DNA from: Acidobacteriota bacterium
GTDB lineage: Bacteria > Acidobacteriota > Blastocatellia > Pyrinomonadales > Pyrinomonadaceae
Length of the DNA stretch: 55,393 bases
Direction: 5' to 3'
NCBI GenBank assembly: GCA_003223935.1
Contig: QHXQ01000068.1
Coordinates: forward strand, 1 to 55,393
Shown one piece after another: positions 16,503-26,100 of the stretch. A program made the position numbers and the translations under genes. Each line of letters starts with the position of its first letter. Position 1 is the stretch's first letter. The notes beneath the pieces were generated by a model, which was not told the DNA's origin, did not search any database, and saw nothing but the letters and a program-made list of their open reading frames with translations.

Positions 16503-18530
16503 GTGACCAGAGCGAAACCAGAGACGCAGCGCGTGCGCGTCGGCGTGGACACGGGCGGGACGTTCACGGATTTCGTGTTCGCGCACGACGGGCGCGTGCA
16601 GATTTTCAAACTCGCCTCGACGCCCGACGATCCGTCACGCGCGATCATTGAGGGGTTGCGCCGCATCGCGCGTGACGCAGGCGTCGAACTGCGTGCGCTC
16701 GAAGTTGTGCACGGCACGACGGTCGGCACGAATGCGCTGCTTGAACGACGCGGCGCACGCGCAGCGCTCGTCACCACCGCAGGCTTCGAGGATGTGCTCG
16801 CCATCGGCCGCCAAGCGCGCCCCGCGCTCTACGATCTTAATGCTGTGAGACCTGAGCCGCTTGTGCCGCGTGAGTTGCGCTTCGGCGTCAGCGAGCGCAT
16901 CGCGGCGACGGGCGAGGTGCTCGAAGCTTTGCGCGATGATGCGCTCGCAGAGTTGATCGAAAAGATCAAACACGCGCGCGTCGAGTCAATCGCCGTCTCG
17001 CTGCTCTTCTCATTCGTCCGGCCTGAACATGAACAGCGCATCGCGCTCGCGCTCGCACCGCTTGATTTGCCGCTCTCCGTCTCGCACGAGATACTGCCCG
17101 AATACCGCGAATACGAACGCGTCTCGACCGTCACGATCAACGCCTACCTGCAACCTCTGATGGGCGCTTATCTCAAACGGCTCGGCGCGCACGTGCCCGC
17201 TTTGCGCGTGATGCAATCGTCGGGCGGTTCGATCTCGGCCCAAGCGGCGGTGCGTGAACCTGTGCGCACGATCCTGTCTGGGCCTGCGGGTGGCGTGGTC
17301 GGCGCGCTCAATGCCGCGCGCGCGGCCGGTCACGCAGACATCATCACGTTCGACATGGGCGGCACGTCAACCGATGTCGCCTTGTGTGTCGCGGGCGAGA
17401 TCAAGACGACGAACGAAGCGACGATCTCCGCGCTGCCCGTCGCCGTGCCTGTGCTCGACATACACACGGTCGGCGCGGGCGGCGGCTCAATCGCGCGCGT
17501 GGACGCGGGCGGTTCCTTGCGCGTCGGGCCGGAATCGGCGGGCGCGCAGCCCGGCCCTGCTTGCTACGGGCGCGGCACACAGCCGACCGTGACGGACGCA
17601 AACCTCGTGCTCGGTCGCTTCGGCGGCGCGGAGTTGTTAGGCGGCGACTTCCATCTCGATGAAGCGCGCGCGCGCGCAGCACTCGATGATCTCGCGCGGC
17701 AGATGAGCGCGGCGGCAGGGCGACGTGTCAGTGCGACGGAAGCGGCGCTTGGCGTCGTGCGCGTCGTAAACGCTGGCATGGAGCGCGCACTTAGAGTGGT
17801 CTCGGTTGAGCGCGGACACGATCCGCGCGCGTTCGCGCTCGTCAGTTTCGGCGGCGCGGGCGGGCTTCATGCGTGCGCGCTCGCCGCGAGTTTGCGCATC
17901 CCGCGCGTCATTGTGCCGCGCCGGCCCGGCGCACTCTCCGCACTCGGCGCGCGCGCCTCCGACGTGATCAAAGACACGAGCCGCACTGTCATGCTCACGG
18001 CGACGAAAGCGAACAGCACCACACTTGAGCAGACCTTTCGCGCGCTCGAACGACAGGCGCGCGCCGCACTCAGACGCGAAGGCTTCGACGATAAACGACA
18101 GCGACACGAGCGCAGCGTCGCCGCCCGCTACAAGGGGCAATCCTTCGAGCTTGAGATCAAATGGCATGCGCACGGTTCGCTGGCCCGTGCGTTTCATCGC
18201 GCCCACGAGCAGCGTTACGGATACGCGCAAGCGGCCAACACGGTCGAGATCGTGAGCGCGCGCGTGCGCTCCGCCGGATTGGTCGAGAAGCTCAAGCGTG
18301 AACGACTGACCAAGCGCGCCGTTAAGACGCCGCCTGCGCCGCAACGCTTCGCACAAGTTTATTTCACGAACAAGTCGGCGCGCGTCGCCGTCTATGCGCG
18401 CGAATCGCTCGCGCCGGGCGCGCGGCTGCGCGCGCCTTGCATCGTGACCGAGTATTCATCAACGACGCTCGTGCCCGCAGGGGCGCGTGCGAATGTGGAC
18501 GCGCACGGCAATCTGATCATCGAATTATGA
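16503..18530 (+). CDS. hyuA: Hydantoinase/5-oxoprolinase subunit A
   Basis: This 675-residue member of the HyuA family contains the ATP-grasping ASKHA fold. Landmarks are VGVDTGGTFTDFVF (phosphate 1), VVHGTTVGTNALLERRGAR, ADIITFDMGGTSTDVALC (phosphate 2), and VGAGGGSIARVD; the C-terminal domain includes VSVERGHDPRAFALVSFGG. Together with HyuB it would hydrolyse a cyclic amide such as a hydantoin or 5-oxoproline using ATP, in the cytosol. The exact substrate cannot be told. It starts at a GTG and overlaps hyuB by 4 bp (ATGA). Confidence 0.92.
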   Translation: MTRAKPETQRVRVGVDTGGTFTDFVFAHDGRVQIFKLASTPDDPSRAIIEGLRRIARDAGVELRALEVVHGTTVGTNALLERRGARAALVTTAGFEDVLAIGRQARPALYDLNAVRPEPLVPRELRFGVSERIAATGEVLEALRDDALAELIEKIKHARVESIAVSLLFSFVRPEHEQRIALALAPLDLPLSVSHEILPEYREYERVSTVTINAYLQPLMGAYLKRLGAHVPALRVMQSSGGSISAQAAVREPVRTILSGPAGGVVGALNAARAAGHADIITFDMGGTSTDVALCVAGEIKTTNEATISALPVAVPVLDIHTVGAGGGSIARVDAGGSLRVGPESAGAQPGPACYGRGTQPTVTDANLVLGRFGGAELLGGDFHLDEARARAALDDLARQMSAAAGRRVSATEAALGVVRVVNAGMERALRVVSVERGHDPRAFALVSFGGAGGLHACALAASLRIPRVIVPRRPGALSALGARASDVIKDTSRTVMLTATKANSTTLEQTFRALERQARAALRREGFDDKRQRHERSVAARYKGQSFELEIKWHAHGSLARAFHRAHEQRYGYAQAANTVEIVSARVRSAGLVEKLKRERLTKRAVKTPPAPQRFAQVYFTNKSARVAVYARESLAPGARLRAPCIVTEYSSTTLVPAGARANVDAHGNLIIEL

Positions 18531-20170
18531 AACGTAAAGACAGCTTCGATCCGACGACGCTCGAAATCTATCGCGCGCTCTACACTTCGGTCGCGGAAGA
18601 GATGGGCGTCACGCTCCGGCGCACGGCCTTCTCGCCCAACATCAAAGAGCGACGCGACTATTCGTGCGCCGTCTTCGATGCCGAAGGGCGCGTCATCGCG
18701 CAAGGCGATCACATGCCTGTGCATCTCGGCTCGATGCCGATGGCCGTCGCCGCTGCGCTGCAATCAACCACCCTCGCGCCCGGCGATGTCGTCGCCTTAA
18801 ACGATCCGTTCGCTGGCGGTACGCACCTGCCGGACGTGACGCTGGTCATGCCAGTGGTCAGTGGTCAGTGGTCAGTGGTCAGTGGCAAGCGAAAACTGAC
18901 CACTGACCACAGATCACTGACCACTCTTTTTTACGTTGCGAACCGTGCGCATCACGCGGACATCGGCGGGGCGTCGCCCGGCTCAATGGGCTTGGCGACG
19001 GATATCTATGGCGAGGGCTTGCGCATTCCGCCGGTGAAGATCGTGCGGGGCGGGCGCGTGGTCGAAGATATGTTGCAGTTGTTGTTGGCGAACGTGCGTG
19101 GGGCTGATGAGCGGCGCGCGGATTTTGAGGCACAGATCGGATCATTGCAGACCGGCGCGGCGCGGCTGCTTGAGATCGTCGCGCGTGCGGGCGCGCGTGA
19201 AGCGCGTGTGTACGCCGCACACTTGATCGCTTACTCGGCGCGAATGATGCGCGCTGTGATCGCGGCGATGCCGGATGGCGTGTACGAAGCTGAAGATGCG
19301 TTAGATGATGACGGCGTGCATGATGCGCCGGTCGCTGTGCGCGTGCGTGTGACGACGAAGGGCGAGCGCGCGGTCGTGGATTTCAAGGGCAGCGCGGCGC
19401 AGGTTGCGGGGCCGGTGAATGCGGTCGAGGCGATCACTGTGTCGGCGGTGGCTTACGTCTTTCGTTGTCTGCTTGAGACGGATGACGTGCCCGCGAGCGC
19501 GGGGCTGATGGAGCCGATCACGGTCATCGCGCCGCGCGGGACGGTGACGAATGCTCGGCCGCCTGCGTCGGTTGCGGGCGGCAACGTCGAGACCTCGCAA
19601 CGGCTGGTTGACGTGCTCTTTAAAGCTCTGGCGCAGGCTCTGCCCGACAAAATCCCGGCGGCGAGTCAGGGCACGATGAACAACCTGACCATCGGCGGCG
19701 TTGATGCGCGCACGGGGCGCGAGTTCGCTTACTACGAGACGGTCGCGGGCGGCATGGGCGCGCGACCTCATGCAGACGGCATGAGTGGCGTGCACACGCA
19801 CATGACCAACAGCTTGAACACGCCGGTCGAAGCACTCGAATATGCGTATCCTTTGCGCGTGCGCGCTTATCAACTCAGAGAAAATTCCGGTGGCCGTGGA
19901 CGAACGCGCGGCGGCTGTGGCGTCGTCCGCGAGATCGAGACGCTCGTGGCCGCGCGCGCCTCGCTCTTAGCTGATCGCCGCACGCGCGCGCCCTACGGTC
20001 TCGCGGGCGGCGCAGATGGACAGACGGGGCGCGACGTGATCGTGCGCCGCGACGGCCGCGTCGAAGCGATCGACGCCAAAGGCTCTTGGTCTTTGCAGTC
20101 CGGCGACCGCATCCGCATCGAGACGCCGGGCGGCGGTGGACATGGAAGAAGGGATGAAAAAGAACAGTAG
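18527..20170 (+). CDS. hyuB: Hydantoinase/5-oxoprolinase subunit B with in-frame repeat insertion
   Basis: This is the second subunit of the ATP-dependent hydantoinase/oxoprolinase, 547 residues. Typical blocks are MGVTLRRTAFSPNIKERRDY, HLGSMPMAV, LNDPFAGGTHLPDVTLVMPV, FYVANRAHHADIGGASPGSM, and NGRPPASVAGGNVETSQR-like sequence near residue 350, ending in a Gly-rich tail. Between LVMPV and FYVANRAHH the family normally has only a few residues; here about 24 extra residues (VSGQWSVVSGKRKL and onward) are encoded entirely by a heptamer hairpin at 18853-18925. The reading frame is kept. The stop codon TAG is itself part of another short repeat hairpin. Confidence 0.9.
   Translation: MKRKDSFDPTTLEIYRALYTSVAEEMGVTLRRTAFSPNIKERRDYSCAVFDAEGRVIAQGDHMPVHLGSMPMAVAAALQSTTLAPGDVVALNDPFAGGTHLPDVTLVMPVVSGQWSVVSGKRKLTTDHRSLTTLFYVANRAHHADIGGASPGSMGLATDIYGEGLRIPPVKIVRGGRVVEDMLQLLLANVRGADERRADFEAQIGSLQTGAARLLEIVARAGAREARVYAAHLIAYSARMMRAVIAAMPDGVYEAEDALDDDGVHDAPVAVRVRVTTKGERAVVDFKGSAAQVAGPVNAVEAITVSAVAYVFRCLLETDDVPASAGLMEPITVIAPRGTVTNARPPASVAGGNVETSQRLVDVLFKALAQALPDKIPAASQGTMNNLTIGGVDARTGREFAYYETVAGGMGARPHADGMSGVHTHMTNSLNTPVEALEYAYPLRVRAYQLRENSGGRGRTRGGCGVVREIETLVAARASLLADRRTRAPYGLAGGADGQTGRDVIVRRDGRVEAIDAKGSWSLQSGDRIRIETPGGGGHGRRDEKEQ
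18853..18925. repeat. Heptamer-family hairpin element inside hyuB (AGTGGTC units)
   Basis: Four perfect AGTGGTC heptamers at 18853-18880 face GACCACT, GACCACA, GATCACT, GACCACT at 18898-18925, with a 17-nt loop. The element is in coding sequence and is translated in frame. It is the only family member in this window inside a gene. Confidence 0.92.
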
Positions 20171-20210
20171 GCAGTCAAGCCAGCCCGCGTAAGCGGTTCA
20201 ATGCCTACTG
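20165..20210. repeat. Short heptamer-family hairpin at the hyuB stop codon (CAGTAGG unit)
   Basis: The arms are CAGTAGGCA at 20165-20173 and TGCCTACTG at 20202-20210, followed by CCTTTT, so it can act as a terminator. The hyuB stop codon TAG is inside the left arm. The unit is the same as in the element at 50539. Confidence 0.7.
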
Positions 20211-20338
20211 CCTTTTGCTGCCCGCGCGGCCGAGCGCATTCTATCTGCGGCGAAAAGATGTTATAAGAGCGCCGGCCCGTCTCGGCGCTTGAATTGTGAG
20301 TCATTTACTTCGAGCCACAAAATGAGGAGATACAACCT

Positions 20339-20878
20339 ATGATCAGAAAGGCGCTCTGCCTATTCGCGTTGCTCGTCGCCGCGTGCGGCACGAGCTTCGC
20401 ACAACAGGCCCCCAAGACGCAGTTGAAGGTCGGGCAAGTCGCGCCCGACTTCACGCTCAACGATACCGAAGGCAAGCCGGTCAAGCTCAGCGACTTTCGC
20501 GGCAAGAAGAACGTCGTGCTCGCCTTCTATGTGCTCGCCTTCACCGGCGGTTGAACGCAGGAGTTGAAGGCATATCAGTCTGATATTGCCAAATTCGACG
20601 CCACCGAAACGCAAGTCTTGGGCATCAGCATGGACAGCTTCGCCGCGAACAGACGGTTCGCGCAGGACATCGGCGTAACCTTCCCCCTCTTGAGCGACTG
20701 GCATCGCACCGTCGTCAAAGACTACGGCCTGCTCGACGAAAAGAGCGGCTATTCGGCGCGCGCCACGTTCGTCATTGATAAAGAGGGCATCATCAAACAT
20801 ATCGAAGAGGGGCGCACGGCCATTGACCCGACGGGCGCTTATCAAGCGTGCAACGTCTTCGAGCATAAGAAGAGTTAG
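20339..20878 (+). CDS. Peroxiredoxin, probable selenoprotein (Sec at in-frame TGA codon 72)
   Basis: This is an exported AhpC/TSA-type peroxiredoxin of 179 residues if the in-frame TGA at 20552-20554 is read as selenocysteine. The first part is a signal peptide or lipoprotein-like leader ([21 protein letters not shown]), then [19 protein letters not shown] and [13 protein letters not shown]. The TGA then stands exactly at the peroxidatic Cys position (TGGxT), and the same frame continues as [40 protein letters not shown], and [20 protein letters not shown] Cys near the C-terminus (YQACNVF) could resolve. The Pro of PxxxTxxC is Val here. A SECIS-like hairpin follows the TGA. The start has a GAGGAG Shine-Dalgarno 9 nt upstream. 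Confidence 0.85.
20569..20590 (+). promoter_or_regulatory. Bacterial SECIS-like stem-loop
   Basis: The sequence GGCA-TATCA-GTC-TGATA-T-TGCC folds into a nine-pair stem with one bulged T on the 3' side and a GTC loop (up to AGTCT if the last pair opens). The loop G is 23 nt after the TGA. Known bacterial SECIS elements, such as that of E. coli fdhF, lie within a few tens of nt 3' of the UGA, inside the coding region, with a G/U in the loop and a bulged U. Confidence 0.75.
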
Positions 20879-20987
20879 CGCCCGCAAGCCCTGCAAGCCT
20901 ACGCCACACCGAACGCGTTGCGTGCGGCCGTCTCCACCCGCGTCCGCGCGCATCGCAAATCAAACCGGCAGCGTTTAGAATAAGCTC

Positions 20988-22676
20988 ATGCGCGTCACCA
21001 TCGGGCAGATCAATACGACGAACGGCGATTATGCGGGCAACGTCGAGCGCGTCTTGCGGGCGATTGAACGGGCACGACAAGACAAGAGCGATCTGGTCGT
21101 GCTGCCGGAAGTCGCGTTGCAAGGCTACATGTCGTTTGATTGGTTCTTGGATCGCGATGTCATCGCGCACGTGACCGAGCCGCTACAGCAGATCGTCGAG
21201 GCGAGCGCGGGGCTGACGGTCGTCGTCGGCACGGTGCGACCGAACGATTCGGGGCAAGGGCGAAAGCTATTTAACTCGGCGGCGGTGATTCGAGACGGGA
21301 AGTTGCTCGGGTTCGCGGACAAGACCTTGCTGCCTGAGTATGACGTGTTTGACGACCCGCGCTACTTCGAGCCAGCGAAAGAACGCCACTTGTTCGAGAT
21401 AAGCAATGAGCGGATCGGCGTCGCGGTCTGCGAGGACTTCTGGAACGATAAGACGTTCTGGCGTGAACGGCTCTACGCGAATGATCCGGCCGACGAGTTG
21501 ATCCAACTCGGCGCGCAGGTGCTCATCTCGATCAACGCTTCGCCGTTCAACAAGGGCAAGATGGGGCAGCGTTGCCAGATGGTCTCGCACCGCTCGAAGT
21601 TGTCTGGGCTGCCGATTGTGTTCGTCAACTTGGTCGGCGCAAACGACGGCGTCATCTTCGACGGCGCGTCCATCGTCACAGACTGTCGCGGCGAGGTTAT
21701 TTTGCAAGCGCCGCCGTTTGAAGAGTTCTACGGCTCGGTTGACTTGGACTGCGGCGTGCGCGATGAACGCTGTCTGCCGGGCGATGATATAGAGACCATC
21801 CACGATGCGCTCGTCCTCGGCATACGCGACTACGCGCGCAAGAATCGCTTCGAGCGCGCGGTGCTCGGTCTCTCCGGCGGCATTGATTCGGCGGTCGTCG
21901 CGGCGCTTGCATGTGAAGCCATCGGCGCACAGAACGTGTTGTCGGTCATGATGCCCTCGCCGTTCTCTTCGCGCGGCAGCGTCGAGGATTCAATCGCGTT
22001 GGGCGTGAATCTCGGCATGCCGACGATTGAGCGGCCGATTAGCGACGCTTACGAAGTTTTGATCAAAGAACTCGGCTTGGTTAAGCCACAGACTGCGAGT
22101 GAAGAACTCGCGCGGCAGAACATACAGTCGCGTCTGCGCGGCAACATCCTGATGTCAATCTCGAACGCCGAAGGGCGCTTGCTCTTGTCCACCGGCAACA
22201 AGTCGGAGCTTGCGCTCGGCTATTGCACGCTCTACGGCGACACGAACGGCGGCCTCGCCGTCATCGGCGACGTGTTGAAAACCGAAGTCTATAGCTTAGC
22301 GCGCTACATCAACCGCGCGCGCGAGATCATCCCATCGGCGATCATTGACAAGCGCCCGTCCGCCGAACTCGCGCCCGGCCAGTTCGACGATCAATCCTTG
22401 CCCCCTTACGACCAACTCGACCCGATCATCAAACTCTACTTCGAGCAGAAGGCCACGCCCGAAGAGATCATCCAAGCGGGCCACGACGCGGCGCTCGTCT
22501 ATGACGTTTTGAATCGCGCCGAAGCCCCGGCGAACGAATTCAAGCGTCGGCAGCTTCCGCCCACACTCATCATCTCGCGCAACGCCATCGGCATCGGTCG
22601 GCGTCGCCCCGTCACGCATCGTTATCGCCGCCATGTCCTGCGCGCCGTCGAGCGCGCCGCTGAAGGGCAGGGATGA
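20988..22676 (+). CDS. nadE: Glutamine-dependent NAD+ synthetase
   Basis: The protein catalyses the last step of NAD synthesis: deamido-NAD + glutamine + ATP to NAD. The N-terminal nitrilase-type glutaminase domain shows the catalytic triad in LVVLPEVALQGY (Glu, about 41), FADKTLLPEYDVFDD (Lys), and IGVAVCEDFWND (Cys). The C-terminal synthetase domain begins near residue 275 with the PP-loop LGLSGGIDSAVVAALACE and continues with LSTGNKSELALGYCTLYGD. The length of 562 is typical for the two-domain form. The last residues (AAEGQG) and the stop codon run into the heptamer array that starts at 22670, so the C-terminus was set by that element. Confidence 0.95.
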   Translation: MRVTIGQINTTNGDYAGNVERVLRAIERARQDKSDLVVLPEVALQGYMSFDWFLDRDVIAHVTEPLQQIVEASAGLTVVVGTVRPNDSGQGRKLFNSAAVIRDGKLLGFADKTLLPEYDVFDDPRYFEPAKERHLFEISNERIGVAVCEDFWNDKTFWRERLYANDPADELIQLGAQVLISINASPFNKGKMGQRCQMVSHRSKLSGLPIVFVNLVGANDGVIFDGASIVTDCRGEVILQAPPFEEFYGSVDLDCGVRDERCLPGDDIETIHDALVLGIRDYARKNRFERAVLGLSGGIDSAVVAALACEAIGAQNVLSVMMPSPFSSRGSVEDSIALGVNLGMPTIERPISDAYEVLIKELGLVKPQTASEELARQNIQSRLRGNILMSISNAEGRLLLSTGNKSELALGYCTLYGDTNGGLAVIGDVLKTEVYSLARYINRAREIIPSAIIDKRPSAELAPGQFDDQSLPPYDQLDPIIKLYFEQKATPEEIIQAGHDAALVYDVLNRAEAPANEFKRRQLPPTLIISRNAIGIGRRRPVTHRYRRHVLRAVERAAEGQG

Positions 22677-23151
22677 GGGATGAGGGATGAGGGATGAATT
22701 AGAAAGGCAGGTGTTAAATCAAGGTGCGAGTAGTGGAGTATGGATAAGCAGGATTTGCGCATCAGGACGAGAGCGTTTGCGCTCAGAATCATTAAGCTTT
22801 ACGCGACGCTACCGAAGACGACTGAAGCACAAGTGCTCGGTAAGCAGTTGTTGCGTTCAGGTACATCTGTAGGCGCACATTATCATGAAGCTTGCCGGGC
22901 AAAATCGAACGCTGATTTTGTCAGCAAGCTTGAAGGCGGATTACAAGAACTGGAAGAGACTCTTTATTGGCTCGAACTGCTTAATGACTCGAACATCTTC
23001 ACCGAAGAAAGATTGAAACCATTATGCGCAGAAGCCGAGGAATTGATCGCCATGTTCGTAACGATGGTAAAGAACGTCAAAAAGAAAGGAGACGGGGATT
23101 AGGCATGGGCATGAATCATCTATTCATCCCTCATCCCTCATCCCTCATCCC
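22670..23151. mobile_element. Heptamer inverted-repeat element enclosing a four-helix-bundle gene
   Basis: The left arm is four perfect GGGATGA heptamers (22670-22697). The right arm is four perfect TCATCCC heptamers (23124-23151), the exact reverse complement. The arms enclose one gene (22740-23102) and nothing else, for about 480 bp in total. The left arm begins in the last codons of nadE and provides its stop; the right arm ends just before the convergent restriction-modification gene. It is structurally the same as the small hairpins elsewhere in the window, except that the loop holds a gene. Confidence 0.75.
22740..23102 (+). CDS. Four-helix-bundle protein (S23 / bAvd-like family)
   Basis: A 120-residue, almost entirely helical protein: MDKQDLRIRTRAFALRIIKL, LGKQLLRSGTSVGAHYHEAC, FVSKLEGGLQELEETLYWLE, and a basic tail (MVKNVKKKGDGD). 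The SGTSVGAHYxEACRAKSxADF and ELEETLYWLELL segments are characteristic of the four-helix-bundle family found in 23S rRNA intervening sequences and related to the accessory Avd protein of diversity-generating retroelements, which is a nucleic-acid-binding pentamer. No reverse transcriptase and no rRNA is near here. It sits alone inside inverted heptamer arrays, which suggests a role tied to that element. Codon and base use are AT-richer than the neighbours, suggesting transfer. Confidence 0.88.
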   Translation: MDKQDLRIRTRAFALRIIKLYATLPKTTEAQVLGKQLLRSGTSVGAHYHEACRAKSNADFVSKLEGGLQELEETLYWLELLNDSNIFTEERLKPLCAEAEELIAMFVTMVKNVKKKGDGD

Positions 23152-23160
23152 TATTCTCAG

Positions 23161-26100
23161 TCAGGCGGCGTATTGACCGGGGGCGATTTCGCGGGCTTGG
23201 CCCAGAGCGGCGAGGGTTTGGAGGAGTTCGGCAACGGTTGCGGTGCGTGCGCGCATGAAGTTTTGCGCGAGTTGGGCGGGCGTGACGACGCGGCCGGCGG
23301 CGGCGAGTGCTTGGCGGACGGCGCGCGCCTGTTCGGGAATCGTCTTGGGCCAAGGTTGTTTGGCGCGGCGGGCAGGCGTGGCGGTGGTGGCGGCTGCGGC
23401 CTGTTCGTCGAAGGCGACTTGGGTTGCGCCGGTCGGGTGTTGGAAGGCTGGACGCAGCCAACGGACGAGTCCGGCGCGTTCTTCGGCGGCGCGCGCGGCG
23501 TTGAGGGCGACGAGCCGTTGCAGCAACTCTTCGTCGGTGAGTGTCGTGGGCCAACCGTAGGCGGCGCAGACTTCGGCGTCGAGTTCGTCGTGGATTTGTT
23601 TGAGGACGGAGACGAGGCCCTGTTCGTGTGTGGCGCGCTCGCGGTCTGTGAGCGGCTGACCGGCGCGCAGAGCGGCGAGCACGTTATACATCTCCGTGAT
23701 GGTCAGACGCGGGTGCTGCGCCTGCTGCCGCTTCCGGTGCGCGTCCAACTGCTCGCCCAACTCGCGTATCCGCGCCGCCCGCGCCTCGTCGCAATCGGGG
23801 AACGGAAACGGAGCGAAGGTTGTCTTGCTTGTGTAGCGCGGATCGTTGCCGACGCCCAATCTGCCGCCAGCACTCAAAGCCCAACTTACATGAACGCGAC
23901 TTGAGAGGACGCTGAGTACGTATGCGTCATCTGAGGCAACCGCATAAGCCATTGCGTCCGGCAGAGTGTCTCCGCTAACGAAGATGAACGGGCGATGCTT
24001 CGCTGTGTAAGGCGTAACGATGAATCTGCTAAGACCCGCCAAAGCACTTCGCATCATTGGCCGAGTCTTGGCGAATAGCCACCAGTTTTTGGCGTACTCT
24101 TCAGCATCTTTTGTTCTCCCGCTTCCGGCCTTGGCAATCCGTTCCGGCTTTACGCGGTCGAGAACTCGCTGGTAAAGCTGTGGCCACCGCGCTCGCGCTT
24201 CTCCTTCAGACAAGCCGCTAAAGTCAATAATGAATTTTGGCTGATGGCGCTGCACGAGATCACGACCAATGATGTACTTGCGAATGACAGGCGGTAAGTT
24301 GCTCTCGTCAACTCCTAGTCTCGCCAACTCGTCGGGTTCGAGCTTGAAACCGTCTCCATCGGGTACGACGCCCTGAAAGCACATGCTGTCGTTCGCCTGC
24401 AATGGCTCAATGCTTTGCGACTCCAGCGCGCTCTTTAGTGAAGCGTTAAGGAAAGCGACCGAATTGCGCTCAAGCGTCACGCGCTCACCATCCTCATCAA
24501 CAACCCGCATCAACGCTGCCCCGCCCTTGTAGTTGCGGCGCGATTCGGCCACCGTCATCGCCACGCGGACGGCTGCGCCGTCGGACGCTTCGACCCACGG
24601 ATGATCGGGCACAGCGAAAATGATTCTGACACCCTGCTCGTCATTCAGGTGCTTCTCGATCAGGCCGCGCGAGTAAGACTGAACGATGCTATTGGTTGTG
24701 ATAAAGCCGAACCGCCGCGTTTCACCCTTGCCGACTCTGTTTGCAGCCTTGTGCCACCAAAACATCACGTAGTCGCATGTCTCCGGCACATCGGGGTAGG
24801 TCTTTCGTAAAGTTTCGATATACTCGTCGCCAAGCGTTAGTCGAATGCGTCTCGCACCCACGAACGGCGGATTGCCAATGATGTAGTCCGCTTCGGGCCA
24901 GTCGGCTTTGCGTGGGTTGGTGTAGCGCAGCAGGGGCACGCGCGCCGTCTCGTCGGGCACTTGCTCGCCGGTGACGGGGTGCGGCTTGGTCGTGCGCCCG
25001 TCCCAACGTGTGACGGCGTGCCCAGCGGCGTCCGTGACCGGCTCAACTGCATCGTAAGCCAGCACCGCGTCGCGGCATTCGATGTTGTGGAACTTCTTCA
25101 AGACGGGTTCGGGCGGCAACGCTTCGCCGCGCGTGCGGAAGTGCCATTGCAGATAACCGATCCACAAAACTAAATCCGCAATCGCCGCCGCGCGCGGGTT
25201 CACTTCCAGCCCCAACAGTTGATGCGGATCAACCGTGACGCCTACGTCTTCAAGTATGCCTTGCGCTTCGCCGAAGCCGTGCAAGGCGTCGAGCACTTCG
25301 CCTTCGAGGCGCTTCAGATGCTCCAACGTGACGTAGAGAAAATTACCGCTCCCGCACGCCGGATCAAGCACGCGCACGCGACACAAGCGCCGGTGAAACT
25401 CTTTGACCGTCGCCGCCGCCGCCACTTCGTCACCGCTCTGCGCCTGCGTCACCGCGCCCGCCAACACGTCCGCCCATTCTTCTCTAAGCGGCTCGATGAT
25501 CGTCGGCAGCACAAGGCGCTCGACATAAGCGCGCGGTGTGTAATGCGCGCCGAGTTTGTGCCGCTCCGTTGGATCGAGCGCGCGTTCAAGCAGCGTCCCG
25601 AAGATGGCCGGCTCAACGTCTTTCCAATCGGCGCGCGCGGCTGCGAGCAACAGTTCAAGCTGCGCGGCGTCGAGCGGCAGAGCTTCCTGCGCCTCGAACA
25701 GTCCGCCGTTGAAGCGCAGCAGCGTGTGGCGCACGGCAGGCGAGAAGCCGCCCGTGTTCATCGTCGCCCACAGAGATTCGGCCATGCCTTGAAAGTTCGC
25801 CACATTCTCGCGCCGCGCATCCTCAAGCAACTGCGTGAACGAGTCCGGCGGAATCAAACGCACGTCCTCCGCAAACATCGTGAAGATCGCGCGCATCAGA
25901 AAATTCGCCACGCGCTCCGGCGCATAACCCGACGCTTCCAGACTGCGCGCCAACTCCGCCAACTGTCGCGCCACCTCGCGCGTCACACGCGCACTGCGCC
26001 GCGCCGGATCGAGCGCCAGAGGATCGAGCCACACCTGTCGCAAACGCTCGCGCACTTCCGCGCGCCGCAAATCTTCGAGCAACAACCTGTGTGTGCGTGC

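Noticed and set aside
18853..18925. Programmed frameshift site in hyuB
   Set aside because: The frame before and after the hairpin is the same, so no shift is needed.
20552..20554. TGA in the peroxiredoxin as a nonsense mutation or pseudogene
   Set aside because: It falls exactly at the catalytic position, the rest of the frame is intact, and a SECIS-like stem-loop follows.
22670..23151. Diversity-generating retroelement or 23S rRNA intervening sequence
   Set aside because: The four-helix-bundle protein is of that wider family, but there is no reverse transcriptase, no template/variable repeat pair and no rRNA in the window.
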